A stretch of 64,000 nt of DNA from contig NZ_JAMGBB010000001.1 in assembly GCF_023516505.1 (NCBI RefSeq), positions 868,001 to 932,000 of the forward strand, read 5' to 3'. Shown in pieces: positions 9,506 to 18,201 of this stretch (positions are counted from its first letter, which is position 1; each line of letters starts with the position of its first letter). The notes under the pieces are model-generated. The model did not search any database and was not told where the DNA came from. It saw only the letters and a list, made by a program, of their open reading frames with translations. A program made the position numbers and the translations under genes. The stretch is from Sphingomonas brevis. Lineage in GTDB: Bacteria; Pseudomonadota; Alphaproteobacteria; Sphingomonadales; Sphingomonadaceae.

Positions 9506-11101
9506 ATGAAGATCGGCCTCATCGTTGACGACCTTGGCCTTGCTCGCTGGCAGGCAGACGCGCTGGCCTGTCTTCCCGCGGACTGCGAGTTTCTGGTCTA
9601 CAACTGTACCAACAGTGGCCCATCGCGACGCTCGCTCGGCCACGCATTTTATTACGCGCTCAATATGTTGAGCCTGCGGACTGGGATGAGCGCTCGCGTT
9701 GCATTGCCGGACGAGCTCAAGATCCTGGCCAAGACCGATTTCAAAGCAGAATTTGAAGGATCGTGGCAATGTCTTCCTGAGCCGCTTCTGCGGAGGATCG
9801 CCGCGGATCGGCCATCAGTCCTGATAAAATTCGGCATGGGGCTCCTTCTCGTGCCACCCAAGTCCGATCTGCCGGTACCCATCCTGTCATATCATCACGG
9901 CGACCCGCGTGCATTTCGCGGACGCCCGGCTGGTTTTTATGAATTGCTGACCGGCAGCGACGTAATCGGGCAGGTCGTTCAGATTCTTTCGAACAATCTC
10001 GATGCGGGGGAGATCGTCGCCTACGGTGAAACGAAGTGTCACGGTCATTCCTACCGCAGGACAATGCTGGAGGCATATCGTTGCTCACCGTTGCTATTGA
10101 GGGCGGCGGTCGACAACGCCGTTAACGAAGTGCGCGTCCCGATTACGCCGTCTGGCAAAGTCTATCGCCTGCCATCCAATGGATTGGTCGTTCGTTTCGC
10201 GGCCAACCGGCTGATCAACCTCGCGCGACATTGGGCCTATGGCGCGATGGTCGAAAAGGTCTGGCAGGTCGCGGAGGCGGCTGCGCCGCGAGACGGAGAG
10301 GCAGGTTCATTGCTGCGCTTTCCGGATCGGGCATCATGGCATGTCATCCAATGCCCGCGCCAATATCGCTTCCTGGCGGATCCCTTCTTCTACCCCAATG
10401 AGAAGGGGCTCCTGGTAGAAGGGCTCAACAAGGCAACCAACCTGGGCGAAATCCTCCATGTTGATGAGACAGCCGAGATACTGTCCTCCGGCAAGGCAGG
10501 CAGGCATTTCAGCTACCCGGCGACGATCAACGAAAATGGCCAGGACTATATGGTGCCGGAGATTTCCGAGTGGTCTTCCGCCAATATCTACCGGCTGTCG
10601 CGATCTGGAAGCGAAGACCTTGGCGAGCTCGACGTCCCGGGCAGACCGCGACTGATCGACCCGACAATCTTCTCGAACAACCACGGCATATTCCTTTTCG
10701 CCAATGACGACGGCGAGGGCGATTCAGTTCTGAGACTGTGGCATGCCAGTTCCCTATTCGCCCGCTTCGCGGAGCATCCAGCCAGCCCGATCCGCATTTC
10801 TCCGGCGGGATCGCGCATGGCCGGCGCCATCCACGTTGCCGCTGACGGCAATTGCTATCGTTTTGGCCAGGACCTCCGCCGGGATTACGGCGACGGCCTC
10901 ATCATGTTTCGGATCGATACGCTCACCCCGTCCGCCTACCAGGAGGCTCGAATAGGGTCGGTGCGCCTGTCTGGCGTTCGGGGACCGCATACGTTGAATG
11001 TTCGTGATGGCCGCATGATCTTCGACTTCTACTCGAACCGCTTCACGCCGTGGGCGGGCGTTCGACGGTTGAAAGCCCGTGCCGCGCGAAGAGCTAATTG
11101 A
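9506..11101 (+). CDS. Formyltransferase-like / beta-propeller fusion protein
   Basis: 531 residues with two parts. Residues ~85-200 look like a folate-dependent formyltransferase core: ILSYHHGDPRAFRGRPAGF, then GQVVQILSNNLDAGEIV, matching the HPSLLP-RG and LDxGxI blocks of Fmt/ArnA-type enzymes with the catalytic histidine kept. Residues ~290-520 contain repeated blades such as YRFLADPFFYPNEKG, SYPATINENG and DPTIFSNNHGIFLFAN, a pattern shared with GH43-like five-bladed propellers and the N-terminal domain of plant glucosamine inositolphosphorylceramide transferase. A likely role is N-formylation of an amino sugar bound by the propeller. The gene ends inside the convergent polymerase gene (8-base overlap). 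Confidence 0.75.
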   Translation: MKIGLIVDDLGLARWQADALACLPADCEFLVYNCTNSGPSRRSLGHAFYYALNMLSLRTGMSARVALPDELKILAKTDFKAEFEGSWQCLPEPLLRRIAADRPSVLIKFGMGLLLVPPKSDLPVPILSYHHGDPRAFRGRPAGFYELLTGSDVIGQVVQILSNNLDAGEIVAYGETKCHGHSYRRTMLEAYRCSPLLLRAAVDNAVNEVRVPITPSGKVYRLPSNGLVVRFAANRLINLARHWAYGAMVEKVWQVAEAAAPRDGEAGSLLRFPDRASWHVIQCPRQYRFLADPFFYPNEKGLLVEGLNKATNLGEILHVDETAEILSSGKAGRHFSYPATINENGQDYMVPEISEWSSANIYRLSRSGSEDLGELDVPGRPRLIDPTIFSNNHGIFLFANDDGEGDSVLRLWHASSLFARFAEHPASPIRISPAGSRMAGAIHVAADGNCYRFGQDLRRDYGDGLIMFRIDTLTPSAYQEARIGSVRLSGVRGPHTLNVRDGRMIFDFYSNRFTPWAGVRRLKARAARRAN

Positions 11102-12137
11102 AGAGATAGCTCTGATAGGGCAGCCACTCGCTCGCATTATCGGCGTAGTTCAACCAGACAAACTGCACTGCGAATGCGTAAACCAGGATCAGCGGGGTCG
11201 TGAAACTGGTTCGATAGGCTTGCGGGATTCTCGAAAATATCGCGACCTGCATCGGCATAAGATATAGCGCCATCCGGTCTACCGCGGTTGACGATGGGAG
11301 CAGGTAGAGCAGCCCAAGCGAAGCGAAAGCGGCGAATGAGAAATTTCGCCATAGCCGGTCTTCAAGTGACGAAAATTCAAACCTCCGGCGGCCCAGCAGG
11401 AAGATCGTGGCGGGAACGATCGACATTGCAATTCTTACGGCCGCGCCTTCGGAATTATATTCAGCGCCGATATAGTCTCGAATGAACCGCTCGGCAGCGC
11501 TTGAGAAGAACAGGTCGTAAAAGACGAACCCGAGCGCCAGCGCGAGAATGAGGTTGAGCGTTCTGCTGCGCGAGCCGGCAAGGATGACGAGGGGTACAAG
11601 AACAATCGCCGTCCGATGAAACAGCGCTGCTGCAACGGCATAGAACAGGAACTGCAGGGTCGTCCCGCCTCGAAGCAGCCGCGCCAGCCCGGCCATCAGT
11701 ATGCCGATCGCAACCCCTTGCCGCGAATAACCCATGGCAACGACGATGACGAGGTACGGGACGGCGATTGTGATCGCCAACCATGGATTGGGTTGCGCAC
11801 GTGCAAAAGCCACCAGCCCCCAGGCAAAGATCGCGCCGCAAATGAGATTGACCAGCCAGATTCTCGCGCCGACCTCCACCGCGAGCCAATTGAGTAATTG
11901 ATATCCGGGATCGCCCAGGTCGAGGAGCTGCCTGAAGGTCGCAATTCTCGCAAAGGAAAGCAGCCGTTGATAGGGAAACCAATCGCCGCCGACCTCGTAT
12001 CGGAAGCCGATCACGATAGCGATCAACAGTCCTCCGAGACTCAGAAAGGTATAGCTGTACCTGGAGCCCTGCGCGCCTTCGCGAGTCAGGAGAGTTCCGA
12101 CGGCGAAAAAGGAGAAAAGGAGCCAGTAAACAAGCAA
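11094..12137 (-). CDS. EpsG family membrane protein (probable Wzy-type polymerase)
   Basis: About 347 residues with roughly ten membrane helices. The segment GFRYEVGGDWFPYQRLL matches the R-x-E-VG-x-DW-x-x-Y signature of EpsG family polymerases (PF14897), placed on the first large periplasmic loop. It should join lipid-linked repeat units in the periplasm. The frame extends to a TTG at 12215, but that codon lacks a ribosome binding site; the TTG at 12137 has AAAAGGA just upstream and begins directly at the first membrane helix, so I prefer it. It is leftward and overlaps the formyltransferase fusion tail to tail. Confidence 0.82.
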   Translation of the reverse strand: MLVYWLLFSFFAVGTLLTREGAQGSRYSYTFLSLGGLLIAIVIGFRYEVGGDWFPYQRLLSFARIATFRQLLDLGDPGYQLLNWLAVEVGARIWLVNLICGAIFAWGLVAFARAQPNPWLAITIAVPYLVIVVAMGYSRQGVAIGILMAGLARLLRGGTTLQFLFYAVAAALFHRTAIVLVPLVILAGSRSRTLNLILALALGFVFYDLFFSSAAERFIRDYIGAEYNSEGAAVRIAMSIVPATIFLLGRRRFEFSSLEDRLWRNFSFAAFASLGLLYLLPSSTAVDRMALYLMPMQVAIFSRIPQAYRTSFTTPLILVYAFAVQFVWLNYADNASEWLPYQSYLFN

Positions 12138-12288
12138 ACGGGCATCCTTTTCGCAGCCGGGCTTGAGGCGTTGTAGGTAGCACTCCCAAGGGCGTCCAGT
12201 CGCGCCGGGAACCAACGGATGGCGCGAGAAAAGGTGGCGAACTCAATTATGCCGATGGCCAACGGCCGGACCTGTGGATATTTGATGC

Positions 12289-12705
12289 GTGACGTTTTCT
12301 AGCTGGTATCAGCTCAAGCTGTTTGTCGAACATGCCTCAGGCATAAGCATGGATGCCTTGCATGTGCTGGCAGGCGTGGCGATCCTTTTGCTCGCCGCCC
12401 GAGTGCTGAGGCAAAGCTTGGCAAATATTCTTCCGTGGTTTGCAACGCTGATCCTGGAGATCGGCAATGAAATATACGACTTATCCGTCGAGATATGGCC
12501 CGATCCAGGAATGCAGCTTGGCGAGGGCGCCAAGGATATCATCCTGACGATGGCACTACCTACCCTGCTGCTGCTTGCCGCGCGGTTGTCGCCCAACCTT
12601 CTCACCGGAAGCGGCAATCAACCGCTAAGCGACGAGCAGGTGGCGGACAGGCCTGATGTCCCGATCGCTCGCAGCGCTTCGCCGCGATTGCACGATGAGG
12701 ACTAG
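12289..12705 (+). CDS. Small hypothetical membrane protein
   Basis: 138 residues from a GTG start; a second possible start is ATG 12349. Two clear hydrophobic stretches, ALHVLAGVAILLLAARVL and IILTMALPTLLLLAARL, flank a polar segment, so a two-helix inner membrane protein is predicted. The C-terminal 27 codons run antisense into the O-antigen ligase gene. No family is recognised. It sits alone on the plus strand inside the polysaccharide locus, divergent from the EpsG-like gene, which suggests an accessory role there. Reality of the gene rests on frame length and hydrophobicity only. Confidence 0.55.
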   Translation: MTFSSWYQLKLFVEHASGISMDALHVLAGVAILLLAARVLRQSLANILPWFATLILEIGNEIYDLSVEIWPDPGMQLGEGAKDIILTMALPTLLLLAARLSPNLLTGSGNQPLSDEQVADRPDVPIARSASPRLHDED

Positions 12706-13977
12706 CGACATTGCAAAGACGGCGCTCATTGCGGCGGTGCGAAGCGGATAATCAACGACGCTGTGGATCAACAGTGCCGCGGATGCGATACTCCCGGCCA
12801 GGGCATATTGGTCGGCCGCCGGCGAACGCGACATTTCCAGCACAGACCTTCCCCACCAGACGAAGAACCATAGCAACAGGACGATAGCTGGAAGGCCACC
12901 TTCTACGACCAATTCGAGATAGTCGTTGTGGGCGTGGTTGACATAGACCGTGTCGACCCGGTTCGGATTTTCATTGGCTCGGTAAAGCTGTGCGAATGTA
13001 CCGAGGCCCGCACCTGTCAGGCCAAAGTCGCCGACGAGCTCACTTCCAGTCGCAAGCATTTGCTGTCGCGATGACACCGAAATCGTCGCATCGCGGCTGA
13101 CCGGCGTTGACCATAGCACGGACAGGGCCACGACGCTGGAAAGTGCAATCGCGACCAAAGTAATTCGGACAAGCTTGGCATGCGATCTAATCAGCATCAG
13201 CAAGCTGGCAAGTACGACCGGTAACCCGAGACCATAGCCGGCAAGCGAGCCATTAAGGATCAGTCCAAGGACTATGACCGCCAGCCCACCGCCGGTCAAA
13301 GCCAACGCCGCGGACCGCAATCGTACGTCCTTGGCATTTTCCTGAATTGAGGCGCCGAAGGCCGCAATGAACGGAATCGCGGCAAGCAGAAGTGCCGCCA
13401 TGTGGTTGCTGTTGGCAAAAAATCCGGTGGCCACGCCAAAATTGCTTAGCCGATAAATGTACCAGGGCGAGCTTTCCGGGCTGGCGCTGGTCACCTGCAA
13501 AATGCCAAGCAGGACTCCCGCGACCGCGCCCCCTACGAGTGCCGCGGCCAGCCAGGCCTTCGAATAACCGCGAAGACCGGCCATCGCCGCGAACATTCCG
13601 AATGGTGGCAGAAGCGCCAGCCCGGTTGCGATGGTGTCGTACGGTGCCAAGGACAGCGGCATTGCTCCCGGCGCTATTCCCAGGATCTGAAATCCTTGGA
13701 CGAACTGCGACCTCCCTGGAAGCGCCGCCCAAATCGCGGGCGGTAACGGTATCAGCTGAGCGATCACCAGGGCGATTGCCAGGCCAGCCAGGATGATCAG
13801 CTGCTTCAGCGAGTGAGGCAATGGATCGTTGTTCCGTTCCACCAATGCCCAAGTGATTATGGCGATTGCCGCCAGGCGCAGCGCGGCATTGCCCCAATAG
13901 CCTTGCGCGCTTCCGCCCAGCAGCAGGCAGAGAAACAAATATGCAGGAGCGACAAATGGCCGGGCACGATCCATCAT
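12625..13977 (-). CDS. O-antigen ligase / Wzy_C family membrane protein
   Basis: 450 residues with about 11-12 membrane helices. The motif NHAHNDYLELVVEGG near residue 350 is the periplasmic-loop signature of the Wzy_C family, in which the histidine is needed for glycan transfer. The family includes WaaL ligases and exopolysaccharide polymerases/ligases. With an EpsG-like polymerase also in the locus, this one could attach the finished chain to an acceptor or serve as a second polymerase; the sequence cannot decide. It overlaps the upstream TPR gene by 4 bases and ends the long leftward operon. Confidence 0.88.
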   Translation of the reverse strand: MMDRARPFVAPAYLFLCLLLGGSAQGYWGNAALRLAAIAIITWALVERNNDPLPHSLKQLIILAGLAIALVIAQLIPLPPAIWAALPGRSQFVQGFQILGIAPGAMPLSLAPYDTIATGLALLPPFGMFAAMAGLRGYSKAWLAAALVGGAVAGVLLGILQVTSASPESSPWYIYRLSNFGVATGFFANSNHMAALLLAAIPFIAAFGASIQENAKDVRLRSAALALTGGGLAVIVLGLILNGSLAGYGLGLPVVLASLLMLIRSHAKLVRITLVAIALSSVVALSVLWSTPVSRDATISVSSRQQMLATGSELVGDFGLTGAGLGTFAQLYRANENPNRVDTVYVNHAHNDYLELVVEGGLPAIVLLLWFFVWWGRSVLEMSRSPAADQYALAGSIASAALLIHSVVDYPLRTAAMSAVFAMSLVLIVQSRRSAASDRDIRPVRHLLVA

Positions 13978-15149
13978 GGCCCAACCCTTGAAAGGCCAAG
14001 TTCGGCGATGGTGAGTTCCGCCTGTTCGGGAAGCTCAGGTGCCGTTCCGACCAGTTCGAGTTGCTGCGCCGGACAATCTTGCGATGGAATTGCGAAATCC
14101 AAGGCCAGCACGCCGCCCTTCGCCTTTGTAAGGTCGATCGAGGCAAGTTCGCGGGAACCCGGCATGCAACGCACTACCCACGAAATTGACGTCGGCGTTG
14201 GAGAGACGGTGCCGACCTTCATGGAAAACCGATATGTGCCGGGCCCCAACTGCAGCAGTTGGCCTGCCAGGACTATGTTATCGCGCCCATAATAAAGGAC
14301 GTGCAATCGGCCGCCGCCCTCCGGTTCAGCTACGCCAGCCGCTCCCGACGCCAGAGTCCAACCAAAAGGAGGCATGGCACCACCTCCGAAACCGGGGTCC
14401 AGCAGCCCGCCGACCGGTTTAGCGCTTGGGTTGAACCGGTCCCATGCCATGCGAGCGTCATCGAAGCGATTTGCCGAGACGAGGCTGGCAACCAGTCGCT
14501 GCTGCCAGGCGCGGTCCAGTTCGCCGGGTCGGCCGCCCCACAGTGCCATGGCCAGTTTTGCGTCTTCGGGCCTGGCGGCGAGCTCATTAAGGAGCCACGG
14601 CTCAAGTTGCGGCTGATCGAGCAGCAACCTCTTGGTGGCTGAAGCGCCCCCGGGCATTCGGGCAAAGGCCGCCAGCTGCGGCGCAACTTCACCCAGGCTC
14701 TTCGGAACGAGCCGGGTGAGCGCGGCAATCTCCGCCAGTCCCCGCTGAGTCTGCCCCGTCGCGAGATAGTGGTCCGCCAGGAAATAGCGCGCCGGGACGG
14801 AACGCGGATCGCGCTTTCGAGCCTGGAGGAACGCACGGGCGGCCAGCGCCTGGTCGTTCGCCACTTGAGCCTGGACCCCGCGTACCAAAAAAGGCTCCGG
14901 CGCAAGCGGTGCCTTCGCGGACGCGGCCAGCATTGCCGTTACGGTTGCGGGATTGACCGGCTTCGCAGCAGCAGCAGCGGCACCGACTTCGGTGAGGCCC
15001 GAGGCAAGAATGGCGGACGGATGTCCCGGCCAAATCGAGCTGGCTTTGGCGGGATTTGTCGCTGCGTAGGCGTCCAACAGGGCGCTTCTGACAACCAATA
15101 CCGCCAGGAACAGCGCGACAAGAAAGACGGGAATTGCCCGACGGGTCAC
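13974..15149 (-). CDS. Membrane-anchored TPR-like protein of the polysaccharide operon
   Basis: 391 residues. Residues ~6-25 form a single N-terminal membrane anchor or uncleaved signal. Residues ~75-230 are alanine- and leucine-rich helix pairs with a TPR look (for example ARAFLQARKRDPRSVPARYFLADHYLATG). The last ~150 residues are predicted beta-rich, with PFGWTLASG and LGPGTYRFSMKVG, resembling a carbohydrate-binding sandwich. It therefore probably faces the periplasm and may scaffold the Wzc/Wza/polymerase machinery. It overlaps the ligase gene by 4 bases and lies 17 bases after the tyrosine kinase gene. No named family was recognised. Confidence 0.7.
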   Translation of the reverse strand: MTRRAIPVFLVALFLAVLVVRSALLDAYAATNPAKASSIWPGHPSAILASGLTEVGAAAAAAKPVNPATVTAMLAASAKAPLAPEPFLVRGVQAQVANDQALAARAFLQARKRDPRSVPARYFLADHYLATGQTQRGLAEIAALTRLVPKSLGEVAPQLAAFARMPGGASATKRLLLDQPQLEPWLLNELAARPEDAKLAMALWGGRPGELDRAWQQRLVASLVSANRFDDARMAWDRFNPSAKPVGGLLDPGFGGGAMPPFGWTLASGAAGVAEPEGGGRLHVLYYGRDNIVLAGQLLQLGPGTYRFSMKVGTVSPTPTSISWVVRCMPGSRELASIDLTKAKGGVLALDFAIPSQDCPAQQLELVGTAPELPEQAELTIAELGLSRVGP

Positions 15150-15166
15150 TTGGCTAGCAAATCCGA

Positions 15167-17374
15167 TCAGGAGTCGGTCTCATGCGGGATCATCAGGATT
15201 TCGGTCCGCTTGCGATCGAGCGCGCCATAGCCATAGGCCTTATATCCATATCCGCCCATGTCTTCCGCTGACTTGGTCAACGTTGCGCCCAAAATATGAG
15301 CACCCGTCCCGCCCAGCATTCGCAGCGCTTCGATTGCAGCCTTGGTTCGGGTTTTGCCGCTTTCCACCACAAACATGACATGACCGGCAACCGACGCAAG
15401 CAGCAGTGCATCCGCTAGTCCCACGACAGGCGGCGCATCGATTATCACTATGTCGAAAAGCGATGTGACCTCGCTCAGGATTTCATGGAACCGGCTGGTC
15501 GAAAGCAGGTCGGCCGGATTCGGCGGAAGCGGTCCGCTTGGCATCAGCCAAAGATCGGAAAACTGTGTTGCCACAATGTGGCTGCGGGCCGGTTCATCTT
15601 CGCCCGTCAATAGCCTGGTCAGGCCGATCTTGTCCGACGCCGCCTTGAAGGCCGGCTTTCTGAGGTCGCTGTCGATCAGCAATACCGAAGCACCGCGACG
15701 CGCAAAATTCTGCGCTACCGCCAGTGCCGAGGAGGACTTGCCTTCGCCCGAACGGGTACTGCTGACAATCAACGTCTTAGGCAGGCCTTCATCCGTGCTG
15801 AAACGCAGTGACGCGACGACCGCGGAATAGGCTTCCGAAACGATCGACCGCGGATCCTTCAATTCCTCGATAAAGCTATCCTGCCCCGACGTTTTTGGAA
15901 TTGCGCCGAGACAGGCCAGGCCGAGTTTCTGACGAACATCATCGCGGGTCTTTATGGTGTCGTAGAGATATTCGAGCGCGATCGCGGACGCCAGGCCGGC
16001 GGCCAGGCCTAATCCGAGACCCGCCAACAGGTTGAGCAGCAAATTTGGCTTGTACGGAGACGACGGCAAGTCGGCGCGATCGACAATTGAAACAGGAGAG
16101 GTACCTACCCCACCCGCAACGCCAACCTCTTTGTAGCGCTGGAGCAGTGCGTCATAGAGGCTCCGGTTCGTGTCCACCTCACGCTGAAGGATATTGTATT
16201 GAATGCTGCGGCCACGAAGATCGAGCACCGATCCCTTGAGCGCGCCGACCCGGCCTTGCAACGCGCGCTCGGCGGCCAGTGCACCACGATATTCGGCCAG
16301 CAAGGTGTTGGTTCGCCCGGACGACGCTTGTGATGTTTCGCGAACAATCTGGCGGTCGAGCTCATCGATCCTTGAGCGGAGGCTAAGCATGTCCGGATGG
16401 TCCGGCTTCATCAACGTGCGCTTGTCCTGATATTCCGATTCGAGCGTTGCCCGACTTTGGCGCAAAACCTGGGTGCTCGCAGTTACGTCCGCCGTCGCAC
16501 CGACCGCCACACCAGAACGATACGCGCCCTCGGCAGCCACCCGGCGTGCAGTCGCATCCGCCAATGCCTTGTTGAGTGCGATCAGGGATTCGCCCTGGAT
16601 CGAATTGGCGTCGGTCGGGCTGGACCCTGCGTCGCCGCTGCCGGTATTGATGATGCCCTGAGCCTGAGCATAGGCAACCAGCTGCCGCTCTGATTTCTCC
16701 AGATCCCCCCGCGTCTTGGCGATCTGCTTTTCAAGGAAATTTCGGGCATAGGCCGACGCTTCGTATCGCCGCTGAAGGTTGGAATTGATAAAGCTCTCGG
16801 CAATCTGATTGGCGATCGTCGCAGAAAGCTGCGGCGATTCCGCATCGAACGTATATTTGATCAGCTGCCCGTCTTCAGGAGCTTCGACATTCAGGCCGCT
16901 CGATACCTTGTCGATGGCCGTTTTCAGTCGGGTTGAGGTATCGCCCTCCGTCCCGACATAATCCTTGTTGTTCGCCAGGTTGAGGTCCTGTGCCGCGCGT
17001 TCGGCAATGCTTCGGCTGGAAAGCAGTCCGACCTGGGTCGCAACATAGTCCCAACTATTCACACCGGTGGATGAGCGGTCACGTTCCTGCTCGTCCATGA
17101 TTTCAACCGTAGGAGGATTGACCTCCAATGTGACCTTTGAACGGTAAACCGGCGTCGTCAGAAGCGTGATGATGATTGCGGCAATGACGCCAAAACCGAC
17201 CGCGCCCAAAATCAGCCAGCGCCAATGGGAAATGATTCGTAACAGAGCCGCGAAGTCGAGGCCCTTGCCCCCCTCGGCATTGACTGGCTCGGTCGTAATT
17301 CCAAGGCGATCGACCGAATAGCGATCGACGATCCAATTACCGTTACCGTCAGGCACAGGAAGATTATTGTTCAC
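15167..17374 (-). CDS. Polysaccharide co-polymerase with BY-kinase domain (Wzc/ExoP-like)
   Basis: 735 residues from a GTG start. Order of parts: a cytosolic head, a first membrane helix near residue 60, a Wzz domain, long periplasmic coiled coils ending in the GNVR-type region, a second helix near 445-465, and a CpsD/CapB tyrosine kinase. The kinase has Walker A SGEGKSSSALAVAQ, Walker A' LLIDSDLRKP and Walker B DIVIIDAPPVVG. The C-terminus has a tyrosine cluster (GGYGYKAYGYG), the usual autophosphorylation site. It controls chain length and export with the outer-membrane lipoprotein encoded just upstream (37 bases away), as in Wza-Wzc pairs. Confidence 0.94.
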   Translation of the reverse strand: MNNNLPVPDGNGNWIVDRYSVDRLGITTEPVNAEGGKGLDFAALLRIISHWRWLILGAVGFGVIAAIIITLLTTPVYRSKVTLEVNPPTVEIMDEQERDRSSTGVNSWDYVATQVGLLSSRSIAERAAQDLNLANNKDYVGTEGDTSTRLKTAIDKVSSGLNVEAPEDGQLIKYTFDAESPQLSATIANQIAESFINSNLQRRYEASAYARNFLEKQIAKTRGDLEKSERQLVAYAQAQGIINTGSGDAGSSPTDANSIQGESLIALNKALADATARRVAAEGAYRSGVAVGATADVTASTQVLRQSRATLESEYQDKRTLMKPDHPDMLSLRSRIDELDRQIVRETSQASSGRTNTLLAEYRGALAAERALQGRVGALKGSVLDLRGRSIQYNILQREVDTNRSLYDALLQRYKEVGVAGGVGTSPVSIVDRADLPSSPYKPNLLLNLLAGLGLGLAAGLASAIALEYLYDTIKTRDDVRQKLGLACLGAIPKTSGQDSFIEELKDPRSIVSEAYSAVVASLRFSTDEGLPKTLIVSSTRSGEGKSSSALAVAQNFARRGASVLLIDSDLRKPAFKAASDKIGLTRLLTGEDEPARSHIVATQFSDLWLMPSGPLPPNPADLLSTSRFHEILSEVTSLFDIVIIDAPPVVGLADALLLASVAGHVMFVVESGKTRTKAAIEALRMLGGTGAHILGATLTKSAEDMGGYGYKAYGYGALDRKRTEILMIPHETDS

Positions 17375-17411
17375 CTGGCCTCAGTCCAATCGGGGCGGAT
17401 CGGTACCCTCA

Positions 17412-18119
17412 TCAAAACGGCCGAAACAGCGAAAGAACCGGCATGGTGTTCAAAATCTGCTTCTGCGCGGCCTTTATTGCGGATCCATCGATCACCACAA
17501 TGTCGCCAGCATAAACTTCGGGATCTGGAGCTTCTCCGCGCCTGATGCTGGTAAGGTCGAACGCCGCCGCTTGCCGCTTGCCCCCGATTGTCCGGAAGAT
17601 TGCAACGCGCCGTGCATTCGCGTCCTCCCTGGTGCCACCGGCTGAAGCGACCGCCTGCATAAGGGTGGTGGGTCCAAATACGGGGATTGCGCCTGCTTTG
17701 TTGACCGCTCCATCGACCGTGACGCTGCGTCGCGTGGACGATTTGATTCCGACGCTCACATCAGGGTTTTGCAGATATTTCTCGCCAAGCTTCTGGGTCA
17801 GTGCGGCGTCGAGTTGGGAAGTCGTCAAATCATAGGCTGTGACTTCGCCGATAAGCGGCATCGAAATGTGGCCCGCAAGGTCGACTTCATAGTCCCCGGA
17901 CAGGTCAGGCATCTTGAATACCTTGACCGTCAGCGTGTCCATCGGACCGATCTTGTACCCGGCTTCGAGAGGTACGAGCTCCGGCGCATCCGGAGTTCCG
18001 AAATCCGAGACGTTGTAAGGGATGGGCCCGCCCCGCTTGTCGGCGCAGCCGGAAACCATCAGGCAAGCCGCAACCGAAGCGGCCAGCACTGCGGGAAAGG
18101 CCGGCTTGTCAGATCGCAC
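17412..18119 (-). CDS. Polysaccharide export lipoprotein (Wza/OPX family)
   Basis: 235 residues. The signal peptide ends with LMVSGC, a lipobox whose cysteine would be lipidated. The Poly_export domain follows (GYKIGPMDTLTVKVFKMPDLSG), then SLBB-like segments with VTVDGAVNKAGAIPVFGPTTL. This forms the outer-membrane channel for the polymer. The frame can be extended to 18236, but GTG 18119 has AGGAGG seven bases upstream and gives a clean lipoprotein signal, so I chose it. This also leaves an 82-base gap to the phosphatase gene instead of an overlap. It is short for the family, suggesting the class without the C-terminal membrane helix. Confidence 0.92.
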   Translation of the reverse strand: MRSDKPAFPAVLAASVAACLMVSGCADKRGGPIPYNVSDFGTPDAPELVPLEAGYKIGPMDTLTVKVFKMPDLSGDYEVDLAGHISMPLIGEVTAYDLTTSQLDAALTQKLGEKYLQNPDVSVGIKSSTRRSVTVDGAVNKAGAIPVFGPTTLMQAVASAGGTREDANARRVAIFRTIGGKRQAAAFDLTSIRRGEAPDPEVYAGDIVVIDGSAIKAAQKQILNTMPVLSLFRPF

Positions 18120-18201
18120 CACGATGCCTCCTCGCAATAACGCGCGATAACTCAATGAAGCACCCCCGGACCGGTTCCACAAGAGCCCAATTTGGCCATG
18201 A

